From NCBI GenBank assembly GCA_027486405.1, contig JAIXPD010000025.1, positions 19,261 to 83,260 on the forward strand: a DNA stretch of 64,000 nt. The letters run 5' to 3'. The notes under the pieces were generated by a model. It ran no database searches. It worked only from the letters and a program-made list of their open reading frames with translations, and had not been told where the DNA came from. This DNA comes from Azospirillum sp. GTDB taxonomy: Bacteria; Pseudomonadota; Alphaproteobacteria; Azospirillales; Azospirillaceae. Position 1 is the stretch's first letter. Every line of letters begins with the position of its first letter. A program made the translations under genes and the position numbers. Below, piece after piece: positions 1 to 10,320 of this stretch.

Positions 1-770
1 TGCTGCCGTTGCTGTTGCAGGTGATCGGTTGCTCGCTGCTCTACCTCATCATCCCCAACCGCGAGGTGTTTTGGATCGACGCGCTGTTCGGCGGCATGGT
101 CGGGGCGCTGCTGTTGGAGGCGTCCAAGGCGATCTTCGCCTGGTACATGCGGGCCTTTCCCGCCTATCAGACCATCTATGGCGCTTTGTCCACCGTGCCG
201 ATCTTCCTGTTTTGGCTGTACATCGCCTGGTCGACCGTGCTGTTCGGGGCGGTGGTCGCGGCCTCCCTGCCGGAATGGCGGGCGGGGAAGATCACGCGCG
301 GCGGGCCGGAGGGGCTGTCCCCCGCCCAGCGGTTGGCGTTGGCCCTGGCGGTGCTCGGTGCGTTGAAGGACGCGACCCGACTCGGGGTCGGGCTGCCGCG
401 CCGTGTGTTGGCGGAGCGGGTGCCGGTTGGCAGCCTGCTGATCGACGCCATCCTGGAGCAGCTGCGCGACGCCCATTGGGCCGCACACACCACGCGGGAT
501 TCCTGGGTGGTGACGCGCGATCTGGCCGACTCGACCCTGCTCGACCTGATGAAAGCGTTGGGAATCGGCATGCGCGGGTCGGTGCGCGACCTGGGTGGGC
601 TGAACAGCGGGTGGCAGGACCAGGTCGCTCGGCTTCTGGATCTGGCCGACGGGCAACAGGCCGCCGTGCTGAACGTCCCGATCAAAACGCTGTTGACCAG
701 CGCCCCGGTGGAGCCGGGGATTCACGCTTTGCCCGCCCTTGCGATGGCAAAGCGTGACCTCGGTCAATAA
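1..770 (+). CDS. YihY/BrkB-family inner-membrane protein, C-terminal part
   Basis: The reading frame enters from the left edge, so the N-terminus is outside the window. The first ~90 visible residues contain three hydrophobic segments, including the family-like FLFWLYIAW stretch, followed by a ~160-residue soluble tail with no obvious enzymatic motif. YihY/BrkB proteins are six-helix inner-membrane proteins of uncertain function; the old name ribonuclease BN is not appropriate. The long cytoplasmic tail is common in alphaproteobacterial members. The stop codon falls inside a 16-bp tandem duplication. Family assignment is confident, function is not. Confidence 0.8.
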   Translation, partial: LPLLLQVIGCSLLYLIIPNREVFWIDALFGGMVGALLLEASKAIFAWYMRAFPAYQTIYGALSTVPIFLFWLYIAWSTVLFGAVVAASLPEWRAGKITRGGPEGLSPAQRLALALAVLGALKDATRLGVGLPRRVLAERVPVGSLLIDAILEQLRDAHWAAHTTRDSWVVTRDLADSTLLDLMKALGIGMRGSVRDLGGLNSGWQDQVARLLDLADGQQAAVLNVPIKTLLTSAPVEPGIHALPALAMAKRDLGQ

Positions 771-794
771 CGGCTTGGGCCAATAACGGCTTGG
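765..794. repeat. tandem duplication over the YihY stop codon
   Basis: CAATAACGGCTTGG occurs at 765-778 and again at 781-794 (period 16). The first copy contains the TAA stop of the upstream gene. This is one of several stop-codon-associated short duplications in the window. Confidence 0.85.
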
Positions 795-881
795 CGGGTT
801 TGGCGACGAGTGGATCACCCGGACAGAGCCGGGCGGGCCGTGGCCGTCACGCGGAGGGGGAGGGAGACCGCTGGACGGCCG

Positions 882-1838
882 TCACTCCAACCCCGCCTTT
901 TTGCGAACGTCGTAGCTGCGGGTCTTGGACCATTGCTCCATGAAACGCACCAGTTCAGCGTCGGGCGGGTCGGGCAGCATGACCTTGAGCTTCACATACT
1001 GGTCGCCCGTGGTCCCGGCCGATTGGCTGACCACGCCCTTGCCGCGCAGACGCAGCACCGATCCGGTGTTGGCCCCCGGCGGGACCTTCACCGCCACCTT
1101 GCCACTGATGGTCGGCACCGTGATCGTCGCGCCCAGAACCGCTTCGTTCAGCGTGATCGGCACCTCGACATGGATGTCGCCATCCTGACGGGTGAAGAAG
1201 GGATGGGGTTCGACGTGGACCTCGATGATCGCGTCGCCGTTGGGCATGCCGCCCATGCCGGGCAACCCCTGGCCCTTCAGCCGCAGCTTTTGCTCGTTCT
1301 CCGTGCCGGGGGGAACCGACACGTCGATGCTTTTCCCGTTGGACAGGCTGATGCGGCGCTTGGTCCCCTGCGCGGCCTCCACAAAGGGAACCGTCACCGA
1401 ATAGGCGATGTCGCTGCCGCGCACCTTCGGCCCGGTGCCGGACCCGGTGCCAGCGCTGGCACCGGCGGCCCCCCGGCGGCGACCGCCGCCGAACAGGTCG
1501 GAAAACCAATCGTCGCCGCCGCCGCCGCCGAAGAAGGAATCATCGGCGGTCCCGCTGTAGGCGCGGCCCCGCCCCGCGTGGCCGCGCGGCCCGGCGTGGC
1601 GTTCCTGGCCGGAGGCGTCGATCTCGCCCCGGTCAAACTTGGCGCGTTTCTCCGAATCGGACAGCAGGGTGTAGGCTGCCGAGATTTCCTTGAAACGCTC
1701 CTCGTTCGCCGCATCGCCCGGTTTCAGATCCGGGTGATGCAGCTTGGCGAGTTTCCGATACGCCTTTTTGATGTCATCGGCGCTGGACGAACGGCTGACG
1801 CCGAGAACGCTGTAGGGGTCACGCGTGGCCACGGGCAA
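882..1838 (-). CDS. DnaJ-domain co-chaperone, CbpA-like
   Basis: 318 residues with an N-terminal J domain (about residues 6-70) carrying the HPD tripeptide (HHPDLKPGD) that stimulates the DnaK ATPase. A Gly-rich linker (~80-135) and two DnaJ C-terminal beta-sandwich substrate-binding domains (~140-310) follow. There is no CxxCxGxG zinc-finger region, so this is a type II (CbpA/DjlA-like) Hsp40 rather than DnaJ itself. The start chosen is TTG at 1838, with AGGA eight bases upstream; a GTG six bases downstream is possible. It follows the lipoprotein gene on the same strand after a short gap. Confidence 0.85.
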   Translation of the reverse strand: MPVATRDPYSVLGVSRSSSADDIKKAYRKLAKLHHPDLKPGDAANEERFKEISAAYTLLSDSEKRAKFDRGEIDASGQERHAGPRGHAGRGRAYSGTADDSFFGGGGGDDWFSDLFGGGRRRGAAGASAGTGSGTGPKVRGSDIAYSVTVPFVEAAQGTKRRISLSNGKSIDVSVPPGTENEQKLRLKGQGLPGMGGMPNGDAIIEVHVEPHPFFTRQDGDIHVEVPITLNEAVLGATITVPTISGKVAVKVPPGANTGSVLRLRGKGVVSQSAGTTGDQYVKLKVMLPDPPDAELVRFMEQWSKTRSYDVRKKAGLE

Positions 1839-1873
1839 AGCAATCCTGCCCCCTGGATCGGGGCATCATAAGG

Positions 1874-2347
1874 TTACTGGTTGGCCACGATCTTCCACGC
1901 ACCATCGGGTTGTTTGCAAGCGGTTCCGTAAGCAACCTCCGTCCGGCCGCCCACCGTGACCGTCTGCTGGTACTCGCGGCAATAGGTTCCGGCGTTGCTG
2001 TAGCCGTCGCGGGTGGTGGTGACGCTGCCGGAATTGCCCGATTGCGGGTTGTTCCAGACGATGCGGTCGCCCACCGGGCCGGCGTAGGCGCGCCGCGCGG
2101 CCCCGCTGGCGAATTCGGCGTCGGCCTTGTCCAGCGACGCGCCGATCTCGCGGCCGACGAAGGCACCCAGCAGGGTGCCGACGCCGGTGGCGACCAGCTT
2201 GCCCGAGCCGCCGCCGATCTGGGAACCGATCAGGCCGCCAGCGACGGCACCACCCAGGGTGCCGACCGTCTCCTTCGTGCCGCCGGTGGTGCAGCCCGCC
2301 AGAAGGGCCACGGTCAGAACGGTCGGGACGAGTTTCTTCACGAGCAT
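1874..2347 (-). CDS. 17-kDa-type glycine-zipper outer-membrane lipoprotein
   Basis: 157 residues. The N-terminus is a lipoprotein signal with lipobox LLAGC, so the mature protein starts at Cys19. A glycine-zipper 2TM segment follows (about residues 30-70: repeated GxxxG such as GGAVAGGLIGSQIGGGSG). The C-terminal half is a small domain like those of rickettsial 17-kDa surface antigen homologues and contains two cysteines (CREYQQ and ACKQ) that may pair. It probably sits in the outer membrane as a structural or stress lipoprotein. GAGGCAGAG directly precedes the ATG. It is divergent from pdxH. Confidence 0.8.
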   Translation of the reverse strand: MLVKKLVPTVLTVALLAGCTTGGTKETVGTLGGAVAGGLIGSQIGGGSGKLVATGVGTLLGAFVGREIGASLDKADAEFASGAARRAYAGPVGDRIVWNNPQSGNSGSVTTTRDGYSNAGTYCREYQQTVTVGGRTEVAYGTACKQPDGAWKIVANQ

Positions 2348-2506
2348 CTCTGCCTCAAAAGGTTTGGGTGCCGCCTGCGCCTTATCCGATGGCGCGGTGG
2401 TGGACAGTGGTATAAGCGAGCCTATCCTTGCTGTGAATTGGCATGAGCGTTTGACCTTTGTTTTTCACAGCCCCCGCCATGCCCGGATGGAACAGGACGA
2501 ATCGCG

Positions 2507-3106
2507 ATGACCGATGTGAACGACCGCAACCCGTATGAGCTGTTCAGCGAATGGCTGGACGAAGCCGGGCGGAGCGAACCGAACGACCCCAACGCCATGG
2601 CGCTGGCCACCGCCGACGCCTCGGGCATTCCGTCGGTGCGCATGGTGCTGTTGAAGGGCATCGATGAGCGCGGGTTCGTGTTCTACACCAACACCGAAAG
2701 CCGCAAGGGCGAACAGCTTCTGGCCAACGCCAACGCCGCCCTGTGCTTCCACTGGAAATCGCTGCGCCGGTCGGTGCGGGTGGAGGGGGCGGTGGAGCAG
2801 GTGACGGACGCCGAGGCCGACGCCTATTTCGACAGCCGCCCGCGCGAAAGCCGGATCGGGGCCTGGGCCTCGCAGCAATCCCGCCCGCTGGAAGGCCGGT
2901 GGGAGTTGGAAAAGCGCGTGGCACAATTCGCCGCCAAACACGCGGTTGGCCGGGTGCCGCGCCCGCCGCATTGGACCGGCTTCCGCGTGCTGCCCGCGCG
3001 CATCGAGTTCTGGCAGGACCGTCCCTTCCGCCTGCACGACCGCTTGCTCTACCGCCGGGACGAGGGGCAAACAAGCGGTTGGGCCACCGAACGCCTGTAC
3101 CCGTAA
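2507..3106 (+). CDS. pdxH: pyridoxamine 5'-phosphate oxidase
   Basis: 199 residues, close to the usual ~200-215 for PdxH. The FMN split-barrel fold is recognisable: [23 protein letters not shown] (FMN/phosphate-binding), the [13 protein letters not shown] region, and the C-terminal [10 protein letters not shown] followed by WATERLYP, the family's terminal motif. The enzyme oxidises pyridoxine or pyridoxamine 5'-phosphate to pyridoxal 5'-phosphate with FMN and O2, the last step of PLP synthesis and salvage, in the cytoplasm. PLP is used by several neighbours in the window (metC, cysK, hisC), but none is linked to it in an operon. Confidence 0.95.
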   Translation: MTDVNDRNPYELFSEWLDEAGRSEPNDPNAMALATADASGIPSVRMVLLKGIDERGFVFYTNTESRKGEQLLANANAALCFHWKSLRRSVRVEGAVEQVTDAEADAYFDSRPRESRIGAWASQQSRPLEGRWELEKRVAQFAAKHAVGRVPRPPHWTGFRVLPARIEFWQDRPFRLHDRLLYRRDEGQTSGWATERLYP

Positions 3107-3264
3107 ACCGGCGCTGGTCCCCCAGTGCTGGTCCCTTGGTGCCGGGCACCGTCCTGTGGGCTGGGTCGTGCTGGTCGCGACTCGGCCACCGGGCGGCCTC
3201 ATCGGCTTCGGGGAAACCCGGATTTGGTGTTTCGCCTCGATCCACTACAATCTTTTTGCGCATG

Positions 3265-3290
3265 TTGACGCTAGGGTATGCGACCAATGG
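3265..3290 (+). promoter_or_regulatory. weak candidate promoter for the soluble chemoreceptor
   Basis: TTGACG at 3265-3270 is followed after 17-19 bases by a poor -10 (GGATAA region). An inverted G-run/C-run (GGGGGGTACCCC) follows at 3295-3306. The 3107-3395 gap otherwise shows only imperfect GCTGGTCCC repeats just after the pdxH stop. Confidence 0.25.
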
Positions 3291-3395
3291 ATAAGGGGGG
3301 TACCCCTCAATTGGGGGGTTCCACCGGTTGCGAGAAAACCCAAAGGGCGCAATAATTGTGCGCGGGAGAACGCGTTCGCAAACAAATCTACAAGA

Positions 3396-4799
3396 ATGGT
3401 GGCGAAGATGGACGGTGCATTCGGGATTCGGCCTCATCTGATTGAAGACATCGCCAAAGAAGCGGGCAATCTGGGCATCGAAATCGCCGACATCGCCGGA
3501 CACATCGAGGATGTGAACGTTCGCGTGAACCGCCAGTCCGCCGTTTTTTCCGAACTGCGCGTGACCGGGGCCAAGATGGCGCACAGCACGCAGCGGATTT
3601 CGGCCGCTTCGGCCATCGCCCGCACCGTCACCGAACAGGCCCGGCAGGAGGTGGAAACGTCGCAGGACCGTGTTCAGGCGTCGTTGGCCGACATCCACGC
3701 GCTGGTCGCGTCGGTCACGGGGATCGAACAGCAGATCGTCGGTCTGCGCGGCGCGCTCGACCGGGTGGGCAAGGTCGCCAAGGAGATTTTCGCCATCGCC
3801 AAGCAGACCAACCTGCTGGCGCTCAACGCCACGATCGAGGCGGCGCGGGCGGGCGAGGCCGGGCGGGGGTTCGCCGTGGTCGCCAACGAGGTGAAGGCGC
3901 TGTCCTCCAAAACCAGCGAGGCGACGACGGAGATCGACGCCACCGTGAAATTCCTCAACGAGCAGGCCCAACGGCTGATGAGCGAGAGCGCGGCCAGCGG
4001 GGTGAAGGCCCGCGCCGTCAGCGAGGGGACCGCCGCCATCGGCACGGTGATCGAAACGGTCGGCCGGGCGATGCGGGAACTGCACGGCGAAACCGACAAG
4101 ATCGAAGCGGCCTCCACCGACATCGCCACTGACTGCGCCGATCTGGAGCATGAGATCAACGATCTGGCGGCGGGGGTGAAGCTGTCGAGCGACAACCTGT
4201 CCCAGGCGCGCGACCGGGTGAACACCCTGGTGGGAATGAGCGAGCGGTTGATCGGCATCACCGCTGAGTTGAACATCGAAACGGTGGACACCCCCTTCAT
4301 CAAGATGGTGATGGCGGCGGCGGCGCGGGTTTCGGTGGCGTTCGAAGACGCCATCGCGCGTGGCGACATCGGTGAATCCGATCTGTTCGACCGGCAATAC
4401 CGTCCGGAACCGGGAAGCGACCCGCAGCAGTTCACCACCCGGTTCACCCAGATTTGCGACCGTCTGTTGCCCGGCATCCAGGAGGAAATCCTCGTCGGCA
4501 ACGACCGCATCGTGTTCTGCGTGGCGGTGGACGAAAACGGTTATCTCCCCACCCACAACCGGAAATTCAGCCAACCCCAGGGGCGGGATCCGGTTTGGAA
4601 CGCGGCCCATTGCCGGAATCGCCGCATCTTCAACGACCGAGTCGGGTTGGCCGCCGGGCGCAACACCAAACCCTTTCTGCTGCAAACCTACCGCCGCGAC
4701 ATGGGCGGGGGGCAATTTGCCCTGATGAAGGACGTTTCCGCACCGGTGATGGTGCGCGGGCGGCACTGGGGTGGTTTGCGCGTGGCCTACAAGGTGTAA
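3396..4799 (+). CDS. soluble methyl-accepting chemotaxis protein with C-terminal sensor-like domain
   Basis: 467 residues from ATG 3396 (a second ATG lies at 3408). The frame is open back into pdxH, but that part has no coding character of its own. No transmembrane helix or signal peptide is visible, so the receptor is probably cytoplasmic. The signalling coiled coil centres on residues ~140-165 with the conserved [17 protein letters not shown] hairpin tip. After the methylated helices, residues ~330-467 form a separate alpha/beta-like domain ([21 protein letters not shown]...) that is probably the ligand-sensing part. Sensor placement downstream of the signalling domain is atypical. The ligand is unknown; association with CheA/CheW is inferred from the family. 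Confidence 0.85.
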   Translation: MVAKMDGAFGIRPHLIEDIAKEAGNLGIEIADIAGHIEDVNVRVNRQSAVFSELRVTGAKMAHSTQRISAASAIARTVTEQARQEVETSQDRVQASLADIHALVASVTGIEQQIVGLRGALDRVGKVAKEIFAIAKQTNLLALNATIEAARAGEAGRGFAVVANEVKALSSKTSEATTEIDATVKFLNEQAQRLMSESAASGVKARAVSEGTAAIGTVIETVGRAMRELHGETDKIEAASTDIATDCADLEHEINDLAAGVKLSSDNLSQARDRVNTLVGMSERLIGITAELNIETVDTPFIKMVMAAAARVSVAFEDAIARGDIGESDLFDRQYRPEPGSDPQQFTTRFTQICDRLLPGIQEEILVGNDRIVFCVAVDENGYLPTHNRKFSQPQGRDPVWNAAHCRNRRIFNDRVGLAAGRNTKPFLLQTYRRDMGGGQFALMKDVSAPVMVRGRHWGGLRVAYKV

Positions 4800-4875
4800 G
4801 ATGGTGCGGCGTTGCGCTAGAGTGTGGCGCATCGACGACGACGGTGCGCGGCGGCGCGTGTGAAGGGGCGGACGC

Positions 4876-5700
4876 ATGGGGTTTTCTGTCACCTTTTGGG
4901 GCGTCCGGGGGACCATCCCATGCCCCATGGCGTCGCATCTGGGCTTTGGTGGCAACACGTCCTGCGTCGAGGTGGTGGCGGGCGAACAGCGCATCATCCT
5001 GGACGCCGGAACCGGCCTGCGCCCGCTGGGGCGCAAGCTGCTGGCCGAAGGGGTGACGGCGGCCACGCTTCTGCTCAGCCACACCCATCTTGATCACATC
5101 AGCGGCTTTCCCTTTTTCGCCCCGGCCTACACCAAGGGGTTTTCGCTGCGGGTGATGTCCGGTCATCTGATGGGCAGCCCGAACATCGAAACGGTGATGT
5201 CGCGCCAGATGGAGCGGCCGCTGTTTCCGGTGCCGTTGCGCACCATGGGCGGCGACATCAGTTTCATCGAGATTCCGGCGGGCCACAGCTTCAAATTGGC
5301 CGGGGGCGTGCGCATCCACACCGCGCCCTTGAACCACCCGGACGGGGCGACCGGCTTCCGCATCGAGCACCAGGGCCATTCGGTCGCCTACGTCACCGAC
5401 ACCGAGCATGTGCCGGACCGGCTGGACAGCCGCATCCTGAACCTCGTCGATGGGGCCGACCTGCTGCTCTATGATTCGACCTACACCGACGAGGAATGGT
5501 CGCAGCGCGTCGGCTGGGGGCATTCGACCTGGATGGAGGCGGTGCGCATCGCGCGCGCCGCGCATGTGAAGCAACTGGGGCTGTTCCATCACGACCCAGA
5601 CCACGACGACGCCATGATGGAAGGCATCGAAGCGGCGGCGCGGGCCGAGTTTCCCAACTGCTTTGCCGCCCGCGAAGGGACGACCGTTGTTCTGGGATGA
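4876..5700 (+). CDS. MBL-fold metallo-hydrolase (PhnP / RNase Z-like)
   Basis: 274 residues with the metallo-beta-lactamase signature HTHLDH (about residues 70-75), an upstream LDAGTGLRPLG strand, a later HPDGATGF, and the Asp/His pair in YVTDTEH and LFHHDPDHDD that complete a two-metal site. The opening FWGVRGTIPCP is typical of the group annotated as phosphoribosyl 1,2-cyclic phosphodiesterase-like or cyclic-nucleotide phosphodiesterase-like hydrolases. The substrate cannot be deduced. AAGGGGCGG precedes the ATG. An imperfect 17-bp duplication (ACAGGCGTT...) follows the stop at 5701-5735. Confidence 0.85.
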   Translation: MGFSVTFWGVRGTIPCPMASHLGFGGNTSCVEVVAGEQRIILDAGTGLRPLGRKLLAEGVTAATLLLSHTHLDHISGFPFFAPAYTKGFSLRVMSGHLMGSPNIETVMSRQMERPLFPVPLRTMGGDISFIEIPAGHSFKLAGGVRIHTAPLNHPDGATGFRIEHQGHSVAYVTDTEHVPDRLDSRILNLVDGADLLLYDSTYTDEEWSQRVGWGHSTWMEAVRIARAAHVKQLGLFHHDPDHDDAMMEGIEAAARAEFPNCFAAREGTTVVLG

Positions 5701-5839
5701 CAGGCGTTCTGGTGGAACAGGCGTTTTGGCGTGACGATCCGTCGGGGCTGATGTTCGTTCTGGACCGACGACGCCCAGCCGGGGATGGGGTATAGGGGCG
5801 GGGACCGCCTTTTCCGATCCCGCTGCTTGGTTTTCCCCC

Positions 5840-7072
5840 ATGACCGCCGTCATTCTCAGCCTGTTCACCATCACCTATGTGGGCATGGCGTTGGGGCGCT
5901 TTCCCGGTCTGCGCATCGACCGCACCGGCATCGCGCTGGTCGCCGCGATCCTGCTGCTGACCGTCGGCGCGCTCGACACCAAACAGGCGGTCGAAGCGGT
6001 CGATTTTCCCACCATCTTCATCTTGCTGGGCCTGATGATCCTGTCGGCCCAATACGCGGGTAGCGGTTTTTACGATTGGTGCGCCTTGCGCCTGGCGCGG
6101 GCGGCGCGCTCTCCGGCTCGTCTGCTGGCGGTGGTGGTGGCGGTCGGCGGCGGTCTGTCGGCGGTGCTGGCCAACGATGTGGTGGTCTTTGCCATGACGC
6201 CGATGCTGTGCGCCGGGTTGACCGCGCGTCGGCTCGATCCGCGCCCCTATCTGATCGGTCTGGCCGGGGCGGCGAACGCCGGGTCGGCGGCCACCATGAT
6301 CGGCAACCCGCAAAACATCCTGATCGGCCAGATCGGCCGCCTTGATTTTTGGCGCTTTCTGGAGGTCTGTGCGGTTCCGGCGCTGGCTGGGCTGGTGATT
6401 GTCTACGCCACCGTCTGGCTGGTCTGGCGCGGGCGTTTTGGTGAACCGCAAGGCGATGGGGAGGTTCCGGCCGTCCCGCTCGACCGTTGGCAATTGGGCA
6501 AGGCGGTGGCGGCGACCGTGGCGTTGCTGGTGCTGTTTGCCCTGCCGATCCCGCAGGAACACGCGGTGCTGCTGGTGGCAGGGCTGGTGATGATCAGCCG
6601 CCGCATGGCCAGCCGCGACATGCTGGGCATGGTGGATTGGCATCTGCTGGTGCTGTTCGCCGCGCTGTTCGCCATCAACCACGCCCTGGGCCTCACCGGG
6701 CTTCCGGCGGCCTTGATCGGCGATCTGACGGCGGCGGGCTGGCTGCCCGACCGGCTGTCGGTGATGCTGCCGCTGGCGCTGGCGGGCAGCAACAGCATTG
6801 GCAATGTTCCGGCGGTGATCCTGCTGCTGGCGGCCTGGCCGTCGCCGCCGGAAGGGGCGCTGTATGGGTTGGCGGTGCTGACGACGCTGGCGGGCAATTT
6901 TCTGCTGCCCGGCAGCCTTGCCAACATCATCGTCGCCGAACGTGCGGCGGCGTCCGGGGTGCGGCTGGGCTTTGCCGAGCACGCCCGTTGCGGGGTGCCG
7001 ATGGCGCTGCTGTCGATGGCGCTGGCGGCGTTGTGGTTGTGGGGCCGGGGATGGATGCCGTTCACCGGCTGA
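5840..7072 (+). CDS. ArsB/NhaD/SLC13-type anion permease
   Basis: 410 residues, almost entirely hydrophobic with about ten to eleven predicted membrane segments. It contains AVLANDVVVFAMTPML and AANAGSAATMIGNPQNILIG, the SNT/NP-type substrate and sodium-binding motifs of the ion-transporter superfamily. A second inverted-repeat half carries GSNSIGNVPAVILLLAAW and LAGNFLLPGSLANIIVAE. Family members are inner-membrane carriers for arsenite, dicarboxylates, sulfate or Na+/H+ exchange; the exact substrate is undetermined. A tandem repeat array starts directly after the stop. Confidence 0.8.
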   Translation: MTAVILSLFTITYVGMALGRFPGLRIDRTGIALVAAILLLTVGALDTKQAVEAVDFPTIFILLGLMILSAQYAGSGFYDWCALRLARAARSPARLLAVVVAVGGGLSAVLANDVVVFAMTPMLCAGLTARRLDPRPYLIGLAGAANAGSAATMIGNPQNILIGQIGRLDFWRFLEVCAVPALAGLVIVYATVWLVWRGRFGEPQGDGEVPAVPLDRWQLGKAVAATVALLVLFALPIPQEHAVLLVAGLVMISRRMASRDMLGMVDWHLLVLFAALFAINHALGLTGLPAALIGDLTAAGWLPDRLSVMLPLALAGSNSIGNVPAVILLLAAWPSPPEGALYGLAVLTTLAGNFLLPGSLANIIVAERAAASGVRLGFAEHARCGVPMALLSMALAALWLWGRGWMPFTG

Positions 7073-7073
7073 T

Positions 7074-7157
7074 GTTGACGCATAGGGTGACGTTGACCCC
7101 GAATGAGGTTGACCCAAATGACGTTGACCCAAATGACGTTGGCCCAAATGACGTTGG
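7074..7157. repeat. 15-bp tandem repeat array after the permease gene
   Basis: The unit GTTGACCCAAATGAC is present in about four full copies between 7092 and 7155 (some with one or two changes), flanked by degenerate units at 7074-7091 and after 7150. It begins two bases after the TGA of the permease and ends about 65 bases before the HD-GYP gene. Confidence 0.9.
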
Positions 7158-7223
7158 TCGGCGCCGCGCGCATCCCCTTTCCTCCGCCGGAGAGCGTGCG
7201 TAAGGTGATTGGGGGACACGCGC

Positions 7224-8471
7224 ATGGGGGTGCGCGCCGTTGGGGGAGTGTGGGTGGTGGATCTGGTTGGTCAGTTTCTGGAATTCATTGAACAATCGCC
7301 CAACCAGTCTTTGCAGGCGGTCAGCGACCGCGTGCTGCGCAAGTGCCGGGAATTGACGCGGGCGGAGGCGGGCAGCGTCTTCATGCTGCGCGGCCAGGGG
7401 CGCAGCCGCCATCTGGAGGCGGTCTGCGCGCAGAACGACGTCATTCGGACGAAAACGGCGGCCTTCACCGTGCCGCTCAACACCACCTCCATCGTCGGCT
7501 ATGTCGCGGCCACCGGCAACACGGTGCTGATCGACGACGCTTACTCCATCCCGGTGGATGAGCCGTACCGCTTCAACCCGGGCTTCGACCAGCGCACCGG
7601 CTACCGCACCCGCTCCATCATGGCCTTCGCGCTGAAGGGCATGCAGGACAAGCCGGTGGGGGTGGTCCAACTCATCAACCGCCGTCCCGAGGGGGCGGGA
7701 GAGCCGCTGACCTTTCTGCCCGACCACGAGACGATGATCGCCCCGGTCAACCATCTGGTCGGCCGGGCGCTGGAGCGCGCGGCGACGATGGAACGGCTGA
7801 AGGAGCGCAACCGCGAACTGACGCGGGAACGCCGCCGGGTGGCGGAGTCGCAGGTGGAGACCGAACGCGCTTTCATGGTGTCGGTCAATCTGCTGGCCAA
7901 GGCCGCCGAGGTGCACGACGAGGACACCGGCAACCACATCCTGCGCGTCAACGAATACTCCCACGCCCTGGCGCAATGGGCGGGCTGCACGCGGGCCTTT
8001 TGCAAGGAAATCCGTTTTTCCGCCGCCCTGCACGATGTCGGCAAGATGAGCGTCGATCAGGCGGTGCTGCACAAGCAGGGGCGTTTGGACGAACGGGAAC
8101 TGGCCGAGATGCAGCGCCATCCCGTCTATGGCTATGAAATCCTGATGGCGTCCGACCGGCTGAAGATGGCCGCCGACATCGCGCTGTGCCATCACGAGCA
8201 ATGGGCCGGAACCGGCTATCCCCGTGGCTTGAAGGGGGAGGAGATCCCCTTGGCCGCGCGCATCGTCTCCATCGCCGACTGCTACGACGCCTTGCGCAGC
8301 AAACGCCCCTACAAACCATCCTTCAGCCACGACAAGGCGGTGTCGATCCTGCTGAACGGCGACGACCGCATCGACCCGGCCCGCCATTTCGACCCGCGCC
8401 TGATGGCGCTGTTCGCCGAGCGTCACGCGGAGTTCGACCGGATTTGGAACGAACTCCGCGACGAGGAATAG
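7224..8471 (+). CDS. GAF-HD-GYP cyclic-di-GMP phosphodiesterase
   Basis: 415 residues from ATG 7224 (GGGGGA nine bases upstream; an in-frame TTG lies at 7209). Residues ~10-190 form a GAF domain (EAGSVFMLRGQG, GVVQLINRRPEG), then a short coiled-coil linker, then an HD-GYP domain: HDEDTGNHILRV, AALHDVGKMSVD, HPVYGYEIL, CHHEQWAGTGYPRGLKGEEIP and IVSIADCYDALRSKRPYKP. The HD pair and GYP motif are intact, so hydrolysis of cyclic-di-GMP is expected. The GAF ligand is unknown. It may control the motile/sessile switch together with the chemotaxis genes in this window. Confidence 0.9.
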   Translation: MGVRAVGGVWVVDLVGQFLEFIEQSPNQSLQAVSDRVLRKCRELTRAEAGSVFMLRGQGRSRHLEAVCAQNDVIRTKTAAFTVPLNTTSIVGYVAATGNTVLIDDAYSIPVDEPYRFNPGFDQRTGYRTRSIMAFALKGMQDKPVGVVQLINRRPEGAGEPLTFLPDHETMIAPVNHLVGRALERAATMERLKERNRELTRERRRVAESQVETERAFMVSVNLLAKAAEVHDEDTGNHILRVNEYSHALAQWAGCTRAFCKEIRFSAALHDVGKMSVDQAVLHKQGRLDERELAEMQRHPVYGYEILMASDRLKMAADIALCHHEQWAGTGYPRGLKGEEIPLAARIVSIADCYDALRSKRPYKPSFSHDKAVSILLNGDDRIDPARHFDPRLMALFAERHAEFDRIWNELRDEE

Positions 8472-8492
8472 AACGGATGCCGGGGCGGCGGA

Positions 8493-9676
<1,184 letters not shown>

Positions 9677-9680
<4 letters not shown>

Positions 9681-10180
9681 GGGTGTTTCTCCTGACAATC
9701 TTTGCAGACGCCGCGCACCTCCACGGTGGGACGCTGAACACGGAAACCGCGCGCGATGGCGGCGGACTCGATGGCGGTGCGGATCGACGAATCGTCGATC
9801 TCGGCGGCGTCGCCGCACCCCTCGCACACCAGGAATTGCCCGGAATGGCTGGCACCGGGAGACGCACAGCCGACATAGGCGTTGAGCGATTCGATGCGGT
9901 GGACCAACCCCTGTTCCACCAGGAACTCCAAGGCCCGGTACACCGTCAGCGGTGCGGTGGACTTGCCGTCCTGTTGGCTCAGATCCTCCAGAATGGCGTA
10001 GGCCCCGCGCGGGCGATGGCTGGACCACACCAGTTCCAGCACCCGGCGGCGCAGCGTGGTCAGCCGCGCGCCGCGCTGGGCGCACAGCGCGTCGGCGCGG
10101 GCGAGCGCGTCTGCCACGCAATGGGCGTGGTCGTGCCGGGCGTGAGGCGTCGGGGTGGGGGGGGCGGTGTCGATGCTCAT
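9677..10180 (-). CDS. zur: Zur, zinc-responsive Fur-family repressor
   Basis: 167 residues. The winged-helix DNA-binding domain (LTTLRRRVLELVW, GAYAILEDL, TAPLTVYRALEFLVEQGLVHRIESLNAYVGC) is followed by the dimerisation domain with the CEGCGD and CKDCQEKHP cysteine pairs of the structural zinc site. A His-rich N-terminus (HARHDHAHC) precedes it. Its stop overlaps the GTG of the COG0523 GTPase, so the two are co-translated, and this partner argues for Zur rather than Fur. The ATG at 10180 abuts a perfect palindrome matching Zur operators, leaving no room for a normal ribosome-binding site. The message may be leaderless or the true start may be an internal GTG at about residue 22. Confidence 0.9.
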
Positions 10181-10199
10181 GATGTTATTTTATAACATC
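10181..10199. promoter_or_regulatory. Zur box
   Basis: GATGTTATTTTATAACATC is a perfect 8-bp inverted repeat (GATGTTAT / ATAACATC) around TTT. It matches the ATGTTATANNATAACAT-type operator of proteobacterial Zur. It touches the zur start codon, implying autoregulation of zur and the COG0523 GTPase gene. Confidence 0.85.
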
Positions 10200-10259
10200 T
10201 CTGCGAGCGATGGAAACCCCGCTTCATCGCCAGGGCGGGAAAAAGCAGCGGAACGGAAA

Positions 10260-10287
10260 GGGGGCGGCTCCGTGCGGAGCCGCCCCC
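10260..10287 (-). terminator. hairpin terminator of phoX
   Basis: Perfect 13-bp stem GGGGGCGGCTCCG / CGGAGCCGCCCCC with a TG core (effectively a 4-base loop). On the minus strand it is followed by CTTTCC. It lies about 35 bases past the phoX stop. Confidence 0.8.
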
Positions 10288-10320
10288 TTGCGTGTCGTGC
10301 GCGTCGCGGTCAGGCGGCGA

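Noticed and set aside
2946..3395. N-terminal extension of the soluble chemoreceptor
   Set aside because: Overlaps pdxH in another frame and has no family resemblance; ATG 3396 gives a sensible receptor.
2544..5084. 846-codon open frame on the minus strand over pdxH and the chemoreceptor
   Set aside because: Composition is Arg/His/Pro-rich, without domains; it is a high-GC antisense shadow of well-supported plus-strand genes.
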